Of a stretch of 64,000 bases of DNA, positions 46,539-58,600 are shown piece by piece. Each line of letters begins with the position of its first letter. Within the stretch, counting starts at the first letter, position 1. The notes beneath the pieces were generated by a model. The model was not told where the DNA came from and did not search any database. It saw only the letters and a program-made list of their open reading frames with translations. Source of the stretch: Boesenbergia rotunda (taxonomy: Eukaryota; Streptophyta; Magnoliopsida; Zingiberales; Zingiberaceae); contig JAGFNQ010006422.1 of assembly GCA_024364735.1 (NCBI GenBank), forward strand, positions 25,857 through 89,856, written 5' to 3'. Made by a program: the position numbers and the translations under genes.

Positions 46539-48255
46539 TAGGGCATGTACTTTTTCAGATCTTAAATTTGATACTAAATTTACAATTCTGATATCAAACT
46601 TTTGAAAAGGCTTTTATAGTCCCACAATCAAGTGCTTATATCCTTTTAAAAAAAACTATGATTAAATACTATAACCCAATCCGGAAGGTGAACCTAGCAT
46701 ATATACATTTTAAAAATAATATATATTATATTAAAATTAATATATATTATTTTAAAGCTTAATATTCAACTTTAAAATGCTCATATATCTATTCATTCAA
46801 TAATTAAAAATATATAAAATAAATAAATATAAATACTAAAGAACTCAATAATTAAAATATATAAAATAAATAAATTTAAATACTAATCAGTTTAATTCCT
46901 TAATTTTGTAAACAATTTATGTCGGGTAACAATGCATTTATTAATAGATAAATTTTTTAAACAATTGAATTAGGGGTAATATAGTAATTGTCATATCAGG
47001 TTATACATTAAAACCTTCAACCAAACAAGTTTTTGTCTCATTACCAAAGATTAAACTAAACAATATTAGGTTATATCTTATTCCCTATAACCTTGGTCAT
47101 GTGATTACCTGATAATCACATGCCCAAGGTTATCAACGAATACCCTCAACCAAATACACCCTAAGGGTTTTCGATTTTAAATTTTTTTAGGTTAAATACT
47201 ATAACCTAATTGAGAAGGTGAATATAAGAGTTTTCGATTTTTAATTTTTTTTAGCTTAAACACTATAATCCAATTAGAAAAGTAAATCCTAGATTAAAAT
47301 AAAACTAAAATCTTAACTTTAAGATTATTTTTTTAAAAAAATTGATATCCAAAATATCAAAAATAAATCAATTTTAATATCCAAAATATCTTTCCATCAT
47401 TCTTCTCTCATGTGTACTATTAAATTATAACAGTCGTAATAGTTTTGATCTATAAATGTATTTTGAAATGAAAAAAAAATAGCTTTTCAATTTTTTTAAA
47501 TGTGGGAGGCACTGCTTAACTGTCTTCCTTCTGGTCAGCCAGTCTGTCACCCCCAAAGTTTGCCAAATGATTAAATATCATGATTGGGACTGATATGCCC
47601 AACATTAATTACCTAACATACATCATTAATGCCAAGTAATCATGGGGACTATATCGAGAGGGAATGCAATCATGCATGAAAGAAGTTAACGAGTCTGTAC
47701 TTAAGAAATAATCCTTTAAATTACCTTAATATCGGCATATATAATTACATTGCTTCAGGTGCTTAGGTGTCACGTGGATGTCACATGACCTTCAGCGAAG
47801 CCACGTGGTGACGGGTCGAGTCGAATAAGCTGCCATGCCAGTTACAGCCCAGCGCCAACGAAGCCGCTTCCCCGTCGCAGGGTCCCATCGACAGCTGTCA
47901 ATTTATTCGATGTTCCACATCTACCCCTGCGCCGTTGCAATATCTACAAGCGTGCCATCCTCGTGCACCGACAGCTATCCCCACCGCGGACCAAGGACGC
48001 GGGTTCTTGCGTGGTTTTCAGCAAGTGTAGGGGTATTAGAGTAAATGGGGTTGTACGATATTTTGCCTTTTATTTGTACAGAATATATATAGTGCCGCAG
48101 ATCAATGGAGGAGGAAGACGAAAGAACAAGAACAGCGAGAGAGAGAGAGAGATAGAGAGATCAATTAAGAGTAAGTCTCATCACTTATGATCATCTCGAT
48201 CTTCTTCCTTTATGCTAAATGTTGTTGTTGTGTGTTAATTGATTTGTAAGTATCG
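46539..48255 (+). promoter_or_regulatory. spacer and promoter region of the PCaP1 gene
   Basis: The first kilobase is AT-rich without a gene. From 47755 the sequence becomes more GC-rich. Two CACGTG boxes, a TATATATA box (48083-48091) and a GA-rich leader (48136-48162) precede the start codon. A likely leader intron runs from GTAAGT at 48171 to an AG at 48250; this is inferred from splice signals only. Confidence 0.55.
47771..47807. promoter_or_regulatory. paired G-boxes (CACGTG)
   Basis: CACGTG occurs at 47771-47776 (TCACGTGG) and 47802-47807 (CCACGTGG), about 280 bases upstream of the TATA box of the PCaP1 gene. ACGTGG cores with this spacing are the usual form of abscisic-acid/bZIP or bHLH response elements; function is inferred. 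Confidence 0.5.
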
Positions 48256-49105
48256 ATGGGTAGCATATGGAAATCCAAAGTTCTTCCAAGTTTTGCAAAT
48301 GTTTTTGGTAATAGCAAGAAGAAAACTGCTGCCGCTGAGGCTGTCAAGTCCTTTGATGAATCCAAGGTTAATTTCTTCTCACTTTCATCATCTTCTTCTT
48401 CTTCTTCTTCTTCTTCTTGATCTCTCCGCGTGTTTCCAGGAGGAGTATGGCAGAGAGTTTGAAGAGAAGAAGACTGAACTGCAAGCTAAAGTTGTAGAGA
48501 TTTATGAAGCTTCTCCAGCAGCAATTAAGGTCCATATATATAATAGTTTTTATAATCCAAAGATATTAATTTGATTGTTGATATATTTATTGCTCATAGG
48601 CTTTGGTGAAGAAACCCACGGAATCTGGTCTGAAGAAGAACTCATCGGGAGTCAGGAAATTCCTTGATGAATTAGTGAAGATTGGTGATGGATTGCTTAC
48701 CTAATTGTATCATTTATATATACAATAAAAGCTCTCAGGATATTAATTAATTAATTAATTAATTAATTACGTGCTGCAGAGTTTCCAGGGTCCAAGCCGG
48801 TGAGCGAGGCCGCCGTCGCCTTCGGTTCAGCATACGTCGGCGGACCGATCACCTTCATCTTCGAGGAGGTCTCCAGTCTTCTCCCGGCGGAAGAGGAACC
48901 ACCTGCCGCTCCGGCCGAAGAGCGCGCCAGCAAAGAGGTAACCGCCGAGGTCATCGAGGAGACCAAGGAGGAGGAGGAGGAGACGACCACGCCGCCTGCA
49001 CCATCCACTGAAACTCCTGCCCCGGCCGAGTCGATGACCATCGAACCTCCACAGGCCTCGGCGGAGGAAACGCCGGCGCCGGCACCGGAGCCCGCCAAAG
49101 CATGA
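48256..49105 (+). CDS. PCAP1: plasma-membrane cation-binding protein, PCaP1/DREPP family
   Basis: Four exons: 48256-48366, 48440-48529, 48600-48684 and 48780-49105, giving 203 residues with consistent phases. The N terminus MGSIWKSKVLPSF has Gly2 in the position that is myristoylated in Arabidopsis PCaP1. KSFDESKEEYGREFEEKKTE and FLDELVKIEFPGSKPVSEA are family signatures. The C-terminal third is Glu/Pro/Ala-rich and acidic. Known members attach to the plasma membrane by N-myristoylation, bind calcium, calmodulin and phosphoinositides, and affect microtubules or actin. The gene stands alone. Introns contain simple repeats (CTT run at about 48395-48418, TTAA run at about 48745-48768). The start is supported by the conserved MG...SKV N terminus. 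Confidence 0.92.
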
Positions 49106-49943
49106 GGTGCGATATACACGTGCACTCTGCTTAATTAATTTCACGGATCGATTGTAAACACAGCTAGCAATTAGCTGCAACCAAGCCATCGAAATTCTGT
49201 GTACGTCTATGTACGCGCGCGATTGAATTGTTATAAATTCTTTTCTTGATTCCTTCCTTCAATTCTGTACTTAAAATGTATCGATGGATTATAAACGATA
49301 TCTGCTGGTGTGGTGATTTCTTATAAATTCTACTGGCGTGGATCTCATCTCATGGGAGAAGACGACATAATATCATCAGTCCCTCAGTTAAAAACAGACA
49401 GTATTTTACAAAATAAGTGATTTATATATAATTAATAGGGGAAATGATTGTAGGCTCGAAAGGCAAATTAAAATATATTCAATTATTTTTAAAGGATGTA
49501 AAATATATATTGAAAAATTTTAAGATGTAAGTTAGTACGTACATTTTGTTAAGAGGTCGAAAATTAAGTTATTATTTTTTCTTTCTAAATTAAATTAGTA
49601 ATTAAGTAGAGAAGGAAGGAATATATCAATTAAATTTATTTAAATTTTTCTTTCTTCTTAAAGTAATTTAATCTTTAATATAGAAAATTAAAAATATAAA
49701 AGAAGATTAATAAAAAATAGAAAATATTTTTTATAATTATATATAAAAAATAGGAAAAAAATACTTTTAATTTGTTTAGCTTTTATTAACCTTCTTTTAT
49801 ATATTTTTTAAAGTTTTTATTTAAGTTTTAAAATTAAGAGAATCTAGCGGATCAAGACATTACCAATATGACTCCTTTATTTTAAAGGTAAGATGTCAAA
49901 TATATTTCCCTGCAGGAAGAAAACAATGAAGTCTCATTCCTTA
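49106..49943. other. AT-rich spacer downstream of PCaP1
   Basis: Contains the 3' untranslated region of PCaP1 (first ~200 bases) and then AT-rich sequence. No gene is seen. Confidence 0.5.
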
Positions 49944-50349
49944 ACACCTTGTTTGGAAAGGAAGAAATTGAAATTCCCATGTGAATTGGAATTCAATTCC
50001 ATCGTTTGGTAGCAATTTTCAGGAAGGAATTGCTAAGGAATTGAATTCCAATTCCTTTCAAACCCCTCAAAACAAATCACACCTAAACACATGTGATTTA
50101 TGAAAGGAATTGAATTCCTTTCACTTAAACAAATTAAATTACCAAATCGCCCCCTCACAAAACAAATCAAAGTTGCTCCGGCTCTATCCTCGCGGGATAA
50201 AATCGTAAAAGTATAATAATTGAATTGAATTCAATTCTCTTTTTACAATTCATTCCAAACATGGGAATTGGAATTCAATTCCGGATGTAATTCAATTCCG
50301 ACCGAAATTGAATTCCAATTCCTTACTTAAAAGGTTTCCAAACAGGTGT
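49944..50349. mobile_element. MITE with GAATTC-rich palindromes
   Basis: The ends are ACACCTTGTTTGGAAA and, as complement of the right end, ACACCTGTTTGGAAACC. The interior repeats GGAATT(G/C)AATTCC-type palindromes at least seven times. The length and ends indicate a non-autonomous DNA element. The target duplication is not clear (A/T-rich flanks), so the superfamily is undecided. Confidence 0.68.
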
Positions 50350-50710
50350 AAAAGTTTCAGGTTTCATTAGTCGAATAACAAGTCGAGACAAACACAAGCA
50401 CAAAACTTGCACTTTGGATCCTCTGTCTCAAAAAATCCCTGTCCCGCCTATCTCGTTCCTCCTCCTACGGCTTATGAGTCGTCCGATCGCCGATCAAACA
50501 CTACCGATAGATTTGGATCGTCGTACCGAATCAAATGATATCCTAGAAGAACGGTGAACCAGTCGGAATTGTTACAATTATAATCTTGTCGAATTCGACG
50601 GTGAATCCAGCGAGATCGCAATTGCGGCGATCCCAACGGGTTCACCGTACCCCCAGGATATAGTTTTGTTCAGGACAGCGACCGGAGACCGCCAGTGGTG
50701 TCCGATCGGC

Positions 50711-51138
50711 TAGGGATGGCAATTTCACCCGAATCCGACGGAGAATCCGACATCCGACCCGAATAGAGGAGGATATGGAGGGACTATCAATACCCGATAT
50801 CCGACCCGAATACCCGATTAAATAAAAAATACATATATACATTAAAGATTTTTTCCCCAAAACCTACTAATAATTTGTATTAATGTTGGAAATAGATTAT
50901 ATATATGTTTAATCTATTTTTAAAATTATAGATATATATTTTTTTAACTTTAATGTTAATTATAATGTACTTTTGTTCAATGATATATATAGTTGGATAG
51001 AAAGAAAAAAAATTATTAGTATACAAGATATCTGATCCTTTAATGGGTATGAGTATACTCGATGGATATCCGATACCCGATGAGTATGGGTACGGAGGAT
51101 ATAGAATCCGACCCGAACCCGACCCATTGCCATCCCTA
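50711..51138. mobile_element. hAT-type MITE with perfect ends
   Basis: Perfect 13-base inverted repeats TAGGGATGGCAAT / ATTGCCATCCCTA close the element. A perfect 8-base duplication CGATCGGC flanks it (50703-50710 and 51139-51146). Both subterminal regions repeat ACCCGAA and ATCCGAC units, in opposite orientation. No coding capacity. Confidence 0.88.
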
Positions 51139-51146
51139 CGATCGGC

Positions 51147-52234
51147 GATTGGATAACTCGACGACCGTCGTCGGGAAGCGGGACAGACGGGACAGGGGAT
51201 TTTTTGGGACAGAAGATCTGCCCTCCAAAACTTGGTGTCCAATAATCAATGCGTGCCAATAGGTTTTACTCCTGTGAGTGGGTGAAGATGAAGAACTGAT
51301 AGACATTTTAGCCTGGCGACCAGCTTTGCTAGCAGGGATAAGGCAGGCAGGCAGGCCCTACCAGGAAGGCTACAAATTAGGAGTATAGTAGTGTTAAGAG
51401 CTTGCATGCCAACTTGACAGCCAGTGGAGGGTCGATATGAAACAAGGCACATGCTTTGAGCTGGACAAGTTGAGAAAAGAGAGACATGGAAGAACAAAAT
51501 GGGTGGTGCCAGCCTTTGTGGGAATCAGTTTATCTGTCTGTTTTTGTTTGAAAAAAGAATAAAAAATTGAACTGATGCATGGGAATGAACAGAGCACTTC
51601 CAAGCATACTTCAATTTGTACCATCGAAATCCTACGCGTGATAGATTTGGGATATCGAATCGAATCGATCAGGATTGGAATTTTAGGGTCTGAGATCTCT
51701 GGACGGGAAAAAAAAGTCACAACTCAGTTTAAAGGCCAACCGACACAATGAAAACTATTGATTTTGTTGATTCAAACCCTTGTTGCTTCAGCAAAATAAA
51801 AAGAAAATAAATATCCAAAACTCATAATTTAGAGCAAGGAAAGAACAAATTATTCTTGATGATCAATATTAACGAACATCAACAAACAAATATTTTAAAT
51901 AGTCTCAAAACCCTCTCTAACTTTTCAAAAAATGAAATAACCTCAAATATAAAGTTCGAGCTTTTAAAAAATCTTTAAATGTCATTTTTTGAGCTTAAAA
52001 CTAAGTCTTATGAGTTTTACTAAATTAACTCAATAATTTATGTAAATCTCTAAAAAAACTATAATTTATTATATTATAGATCTCGTGATTCAATCTAAAT
52101 TAAAAGTTACGATCATTCAATATGTTAAAATCATTATAACATAGGATTGTACCGATTATGTTCCGACTCCCAACAAAAAATGATTCCAAACACTCCTGGT
52201 TCATTTTGGAACTTTCGGATCGTACGATCTGGAT

Positions 52235-52292
<58 letters not shown>

Positions 52293-52685
52293 CCAATCAT
52301 GATATATTAACGATTTCAATCCATGAGCAAAAACAAAAAACGTGATTTCTAATTCACTAGAGCTGCCGAGGCTTTAGATTGAGATAAGCTTGACCCATGA
52401 GCTTGTGGGTTGTGTCGTTCCAAGTCGGACTTTATATGGAAATGGCTCATGTTTGACTAGTCTAGGATTGGGCAGTAACACACTAACACTACCTGTTAGT
52501 GTTACATCTTCTAGTGTTAAAGAAAATCTAAACCTTTATTATAGAAAGTAGTGGTCAAATAACACATAGACACGTTCTACTCTTGTTTTATTGCACCAGT
52601 TTTGGCAACAACCAACAGGTATCATTATTGTCCTGTTTATTCAATGACTTTGAAGATGGAGACAAAGACGATGTTATAGGAGTTG
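51147..52685. other. spacer downstream of the AIM1-type gene
   Basis: No gene seen. A TA dinucleotide run lies at about 52234-52288. The last few hundred bases before 52686 probably include the 3' untranslated region of the minus-strand gene. Confidence 0.5.
52234..52288. repeat. TA microsatellite
   Basis: Two TA runs joined by a single TTA interruption. Short open frames of alternating Tyr/Ile through it are not genes. Confidence 0.9.
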
Positions 52686-55600
52686 TCAAATACGGCTTAT
52701 CAATTGCTCTGCTTCGGCCACATTCTGCATGCTCTGCAGACAAAGAAGTATATCGTATAGGAAATGGATTTACAGTATGATAAGAAATGCAGAGGAAGAC
52801 GACTGAAATTAAAAATTGAAAGGTTTATTACCAGAGGCAGGCCTTTGATGGCTCTTTCTTCCAAGTACGCCGACGGTCGGAAAAAGTCCCCGTATGTATC
52901 AGCCCATTTGTTCAGTTTCGGGTATATGTTACCGGAACCCAAGCTGTCCGCCCAAAACACAATACCGCCCCTTCAGACAAAACAAAACTGGATTAAGGAA
53001 ATGATATCATAGTTCCCACCATGGAAATCTAACGGCAATATCTGAAGAGGTACTGGTAGTTGTATATTTACAATCGAACATATTCACCTGTACTTGGGGA
53101 AACTCATTCCGAGAACAGATGCAATATCAAGATCAGAAGCTCGAATCACAACCCCTTCATCCAACACACGGCATGCCTCGTTAACTACTGGAAATAAAAT
53201 CATTTCCAGGACTTCTTGGTCACTGATATCAATCACCTACAAAGATAAATGTTCATGATTGGCAGTCATTAACAACTGCTAGCAAACAAATGGCAAGGCC
53301 ACTACTTGCAGTTGTTGCATTTAGAACTGTGTGCGAACACATTAGTCCTGATTCTCCCATATAGTGAAACTCATAACAGGACATACATATAAACAACACT
53401 AATATAGATCAGGTAGTTAAGTACCTTTCCACTGGGCATTAGGCTGGCTCGCCTTCTACATTCCTCCAAGATAGTTTGCACACTGTGATCAGGCACTGGT
53501 TTTCGTCCCTTCTTGTACATATAAAATCCCTTACCGTTACTCTTACCTGTCAAGCCTCATGATAATAGGCAAAAAGTGAGAAATAGTGGAAGTCTATTAA
53601 CAGAAGGCAACAACGCAACAAGATAAAGAATTACCATGTCTTCCATTTTTTACCATCAATTCATACAATTCAGACTCAAAAGTTCGCCCCTTGAAGGCAG
53701 AAGCAAAGATATGCTTCACTGCCAAAGCCACTCCATATCCAGCAACATCTTGAAGTCTATTAATACAAATAGCAAAACTCAAATAAGCTCAGAGTGCAGT
53801 CAAAAAGAAAGGCAGTGAGAAATGGAAGTGCCACTGCAAGAATATGGAAGATCCTTCACACCCCAAGGCTTCTATTTCTTTGACCATGTGAATGATGCAG
53901 CATGCTTAGTGTGTGCCTATGTCTATAGGATATGTAAGCGAGTCCAATAAGTTCAATGACTTGGTAGATTCAATCACTTCCTGAGGTTCCCATAGAAAAA
54001 CTTATGCCTAATTATTACAAGTGTGTAAGTCACTTGTGTTTATGCATGTACATTATCAATGTTCAAGCAGCAAAATAGGAGTCATTATTTACTTACAGGA
54101 AAGGGCCCATTGGCATGCCAAAACTGGTTAATACTCTGTCAATTCTGAATAAGTCCACACCTAGATTAACTAAGAATTGTGCTCCTTGGGAATATGGGAA
54201 GAATGTTCTGTTAACTGCAAAGCCAGTGCAATTATTGACCACTATAGGAACTTTTCTTATGGCCTTTCCAACAGTAATGAGATCAAGGATCACTTGCGGA
54301 GATGTCTTGTCTGTCCGAACAATTTCAAGCAGAGGCATCACATGAGCAGGACTGTCAAACATATACAAGGACAGAAGACATTAAGTTTCTAATCAATTGC
54401 TAAAAAACAAAATGGTACAACATAGATGTAAAGAAGTATGGTTATTAGTTCAAAATTTGCACCTGGACCTATTTACTACCTCAACAACATTACATTTGTA
54501 GATGAAAGAATCTATTTATGATTAATATGCTTAATAAAATTCAAACAACTAGAAGTTAAAATTCATGAGATAAGTTCAGCCAGAAGATGACCATGACTTT
54601 GGCTTAAAAAAGCAACTTTAAAATACCAAAGATGACCATAACTTCGATTCATAAATGATATATAAGAGGTTAGCAAAACTGCTAAGTTCTTGGTCATAAA
54701 TAAAAAATCGTTTTGGGGAACAAGATCAGAGTTGAATTTTCGCACTTTGAGGGGGATCCATGTTGTTATTGGATATCACAAATGAGACAACCAACTTAAC
54801 ATGATAGAATTGAGATTTCAGCTTCCCCACTTAATTTCCCAACAGCAAGGGACTGATATTTTTTGTTTCCATGATGCTTCTCTCCAGCTCCAAAGAGATT
54901 TACTCTCATGAGCAAAATGTATCACACGTTGATCGTGTATATGAAGCAACTTTTAATTTAAAGCAGGACACCAACCATTCAAGAATACTTAGTTACTATT
55001 GTAGAAAAGTGGTATGAAGTTTCCATATATCATTTTATATCAACCAATCTAATAAGTGTCAGTATAAATAATGGTGTTATAAATTCAAACTTGCCTGCAG
55101 AACCTACATTACCATCAATCACCAAAGCTTAACTCGCTTGCTTCTGGTTCCTTTGATAGCAACTCCAATCATGGCCGTAAACACAATTCCTTTCCGCATT
55201 GTGTTGATTATCAACACAACAATCATCCACCATGACATGACAAGGTTTGCTAACTGATACAGATCAAGTCTCTATTTAATAACATCAAGGTTTGATGATT
55301 AATTAATATATTTCACCTTGCCTTTTGGTTATCGAAACATTTTCAACCCAAAGTTTTAAGTAAAATTTTCTTCGGGAAATGTTGCTTCTCACAATCAGTC
55401 ATTTTGAGGTTGTGATTACTAACATTCCATTAACTTCCTTGAGACAACATCCCACACTTTCCTACGCACTAAAGCAGAGAAAACATCACAGACCTGAAAA
55501 AGTGTGCCCCAATAATTCGATCCTGAGACAGAGTCTTTTGACCAATAATGTTGAGATCAATGGTGGATGTGTTGGTTGCAAAAATACAATGTGGAGCGCA

Positions 55601-58600
55601 CATCCTTTCAATATCAACAAATATTGACTGTTTAAGAGACACATCCTCGACAACACACTACAAAAAGAAGACAGTGTATGAGTAATTTTTAGAAAAGAAA
55701 AAACAAAGCCAGAACATCCAAGAGTACAAATGCGTTGACAAAAACACACAAAACAGTTAGGTAAACTTGTTCATGATATCTGCAATCCATCTAGTAACTT
55801 AATTTCTCGAATTTTAGTATCAGAACTCACACCAAAATCGAGATTTGACTTTGGAGGAAAGAACACACAAGTTCTCCTTGGATTCACGAAGGGAGTTTAC
55901 AATTTTCTTGCTAAAAGATAAAGAAAGTATTTCTTGGGATTAAAACTTGTTAGTCTACTGCTATTAAAACATTCTCCAATTGCTACCTAACTGTATCGGG
56001 TTCTTCAAGGCCTTTGGTTTTCAAATTTTAGTTCCATGGAAAATGACTGCATATCAATCTTACCATGCACTTCTTTCAAATATACATCATTAGCTTCTTC
56101 AGTTTTTGGGTAAATCAATTTCAAAGCAAACAAAGAAATATAATTTTATAATATATATTATAGTTTGAAGAATAACCTCAATAACCATATCAACATTGAT
56201 GAAATCTGAGTAATCCAGCACCCCCTTAAGAATTGACAAAGCAGACTTCATCTTTTCATGTGTCAGCAACCCTTTCTTCACAAAACCTTCAAGGTTGACT
56301 GTCAAATATAATGCAAGAACAATATTCTTAAAATTATAAAACTAAAATCGATAATTTTAAACTAAAATACATAAGAAATTCCAAAGAAAAAAAATCATAT
56401 CTGCAGTGACAATGAAATGCAAAGTTTTAAAATTGCTTATAAGATATTAAATGGTAAAAGACAAGAAGTTTGGAGTTAAAAGGGAGGTTACCTTCTATAG
56501 TTTTCAATCCTTTCTGCAGAAAACTAGAATTAAGTTCTTTCAAAGTGACAGATATGTTATTTATGATGAAGCAAGTAGCTATTCCAGAACCCATCAGGCC
56601 CCCGCCAATTACTGCAACCTTTTTTATTTTTCTAGGTTGGAGGTTGATATTGGTGATATTAGGTACCTGGGAAAACATTTAGATGATAAGAAATTAAGAA
56701 AAAGGTGAGACAAAATAGTCTAGTTCGAAAATTATATTAAGGACCTTTAAATTTTAGGAAAGAATAAAGGGAACAAAAATAGTTAATTACTTTAATTGAT
56801 AATGGGAAATAAAGGTTGTGAGATCCTGTATGATTGAAATGCACCTTCCTAATCAGATCTCCACAAAACTCGAATTCATTTACTTTTCTTTTTCTTATAC
56901 TTTTTTGATAGAGGGAAAGTGTACAAAATTTAAATAGGATATGAAACTAGAATCAAAATAAAATTGTTTAAGTGGAGGCCTATTAACATTCCATTTTCAA
57001 CCCTCATCGCATTTGGCTTTCAGAATTGGGCACTAGTTTGTGGAATACCCCCTTCACGAACATATAAGTATCAAGTATTATGTGTCATGCTGATGGTACA
57101 GAATAAGGGTTGCATCCATAATTTCAATCAGAATTACCTTTGTAACTGCACGCTGTGAGAAAAAGCTGTGAATTAACCCTTTTGTAGTGCTTGAAAGGAT
57201 CAATTCTTTAGAAATCTTTGCTTCCTGAATTCAAAATGTCAACTCTAGATCATAGTTCAATAAGGTGAAAATCAGTGCCTGATAAACAAGTTTAAGAATG
57301 ATATCTCAGATCTTAGTATGCTGTGGATTTTTTTTCATTTCAGAAAAGGACATTGAGATTAAATAACTTAAATTTATGTAGTTCTCAGTTCTCACGAGCA
57401 AACACAGATAATTATCAAAACAAAATAATTTGCCAACTATAAGGATGAAATGTCCCAACATAAGATTACTACTGCAACATAGTGTATAGGTCCTGTATTT
57501 GTCCAAGACTAACATGTTATTAGTTAAAATTATGAAAGTAAATAGCATGATGTGAACAGCTGCCTGATATTTGAATGAGGAATTTGGGGCTTTCAGGATG
57601 ATTTAAGTTTATTGCTTGCGTAAATGAGAAGGTTTCGTGTAATTACTCCCATGGTTTCAAAATTGATTTCTGTTGGTCGGTACAAGCAAAAAAACTCATT
57701 CCGTTGGCAGCCAACTAGCATGCAGAACAGATAGAGATGTGGTGTTGTTTGTTAAATAAACTGTGAAACCACAGCCAACTAACACCAAAACATTATTGCA
57801 TGGAGGCTTCTTCCTAGATAGACGCATTAGATTTTTCAGAGGCACAACTCTGGCTTTGGAGATGGAGTGAGATGGTGTTTCTTCTACCTGACATCCTCAT
57901 CTTCCCCTAGGCGCAACTATAGCACATGATCATGATTCTTCTTCTGATCAGTGATAAGCACACAAACACTGTTGTTGATTTAACCTCTTAAGACACAACA
58001 GCATGAGCCTATGAATGAGTAGTGAGACAAGTACTTGGTAGTCTCCAAATTTCCATTGTTCTTTCCTCCTCTTCTATGTCTTCTTCCTCCTCTTTTGTAT
58101 GTGGTGTCTCCCTGGCTCTTCCTCCAGGTTGATGCCAACTGGCACAACCTAGGTATGCTGGTGGTACCACCAACACACCATCATGTTGAGGCAAGGACCA
58201 ACACCCAGGAACAAAATGAGACTTCAAACTTCGTTCAAGCCTATTTCTAAGTTACAAATAAGTAGTAGTTGATCTCATAATCATGTTAAAGTTGGCTAAT
58301 TAAAATGCTTATTCCTAAGGCCTAAGATCCAATGAATGAAATCTCAAAGTAGAAAAAATGATACCAAATATCCTAATTCATCATTTTTAACTCCTATGTT
58401 AAAACCATTTTGAAAAAATAGATTTTAAAGCTTTCTCATATGTTAGTGGTAGCATAATGCATCAGATTAGCAAATAGTAGCAAAGATTTCTTGCAAACAA
58501 TTGTTCAAGATAACCAACACTTTGTGATTATTGCAAACCAATAAAAGCAAAAAAATAAAGAATAATTCTTACTTTCACAAGACCAGCATATCCTCCAAAG

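Noticed and set aside
48763..49189. Minus-strand Ser/Ala/Gly-rich frames over the last PCaP1 exon
   Set aside because: Antisense of the Glu/Pro/Ala-rich tail of PCaP1.
53842..54090. Possible extra exon of the AIM1-type gene between 53756 and 54097
   Set aside because: Exons on both sides join in phase (CT|A CTT) with continuous family sequence, leaving no room for another.
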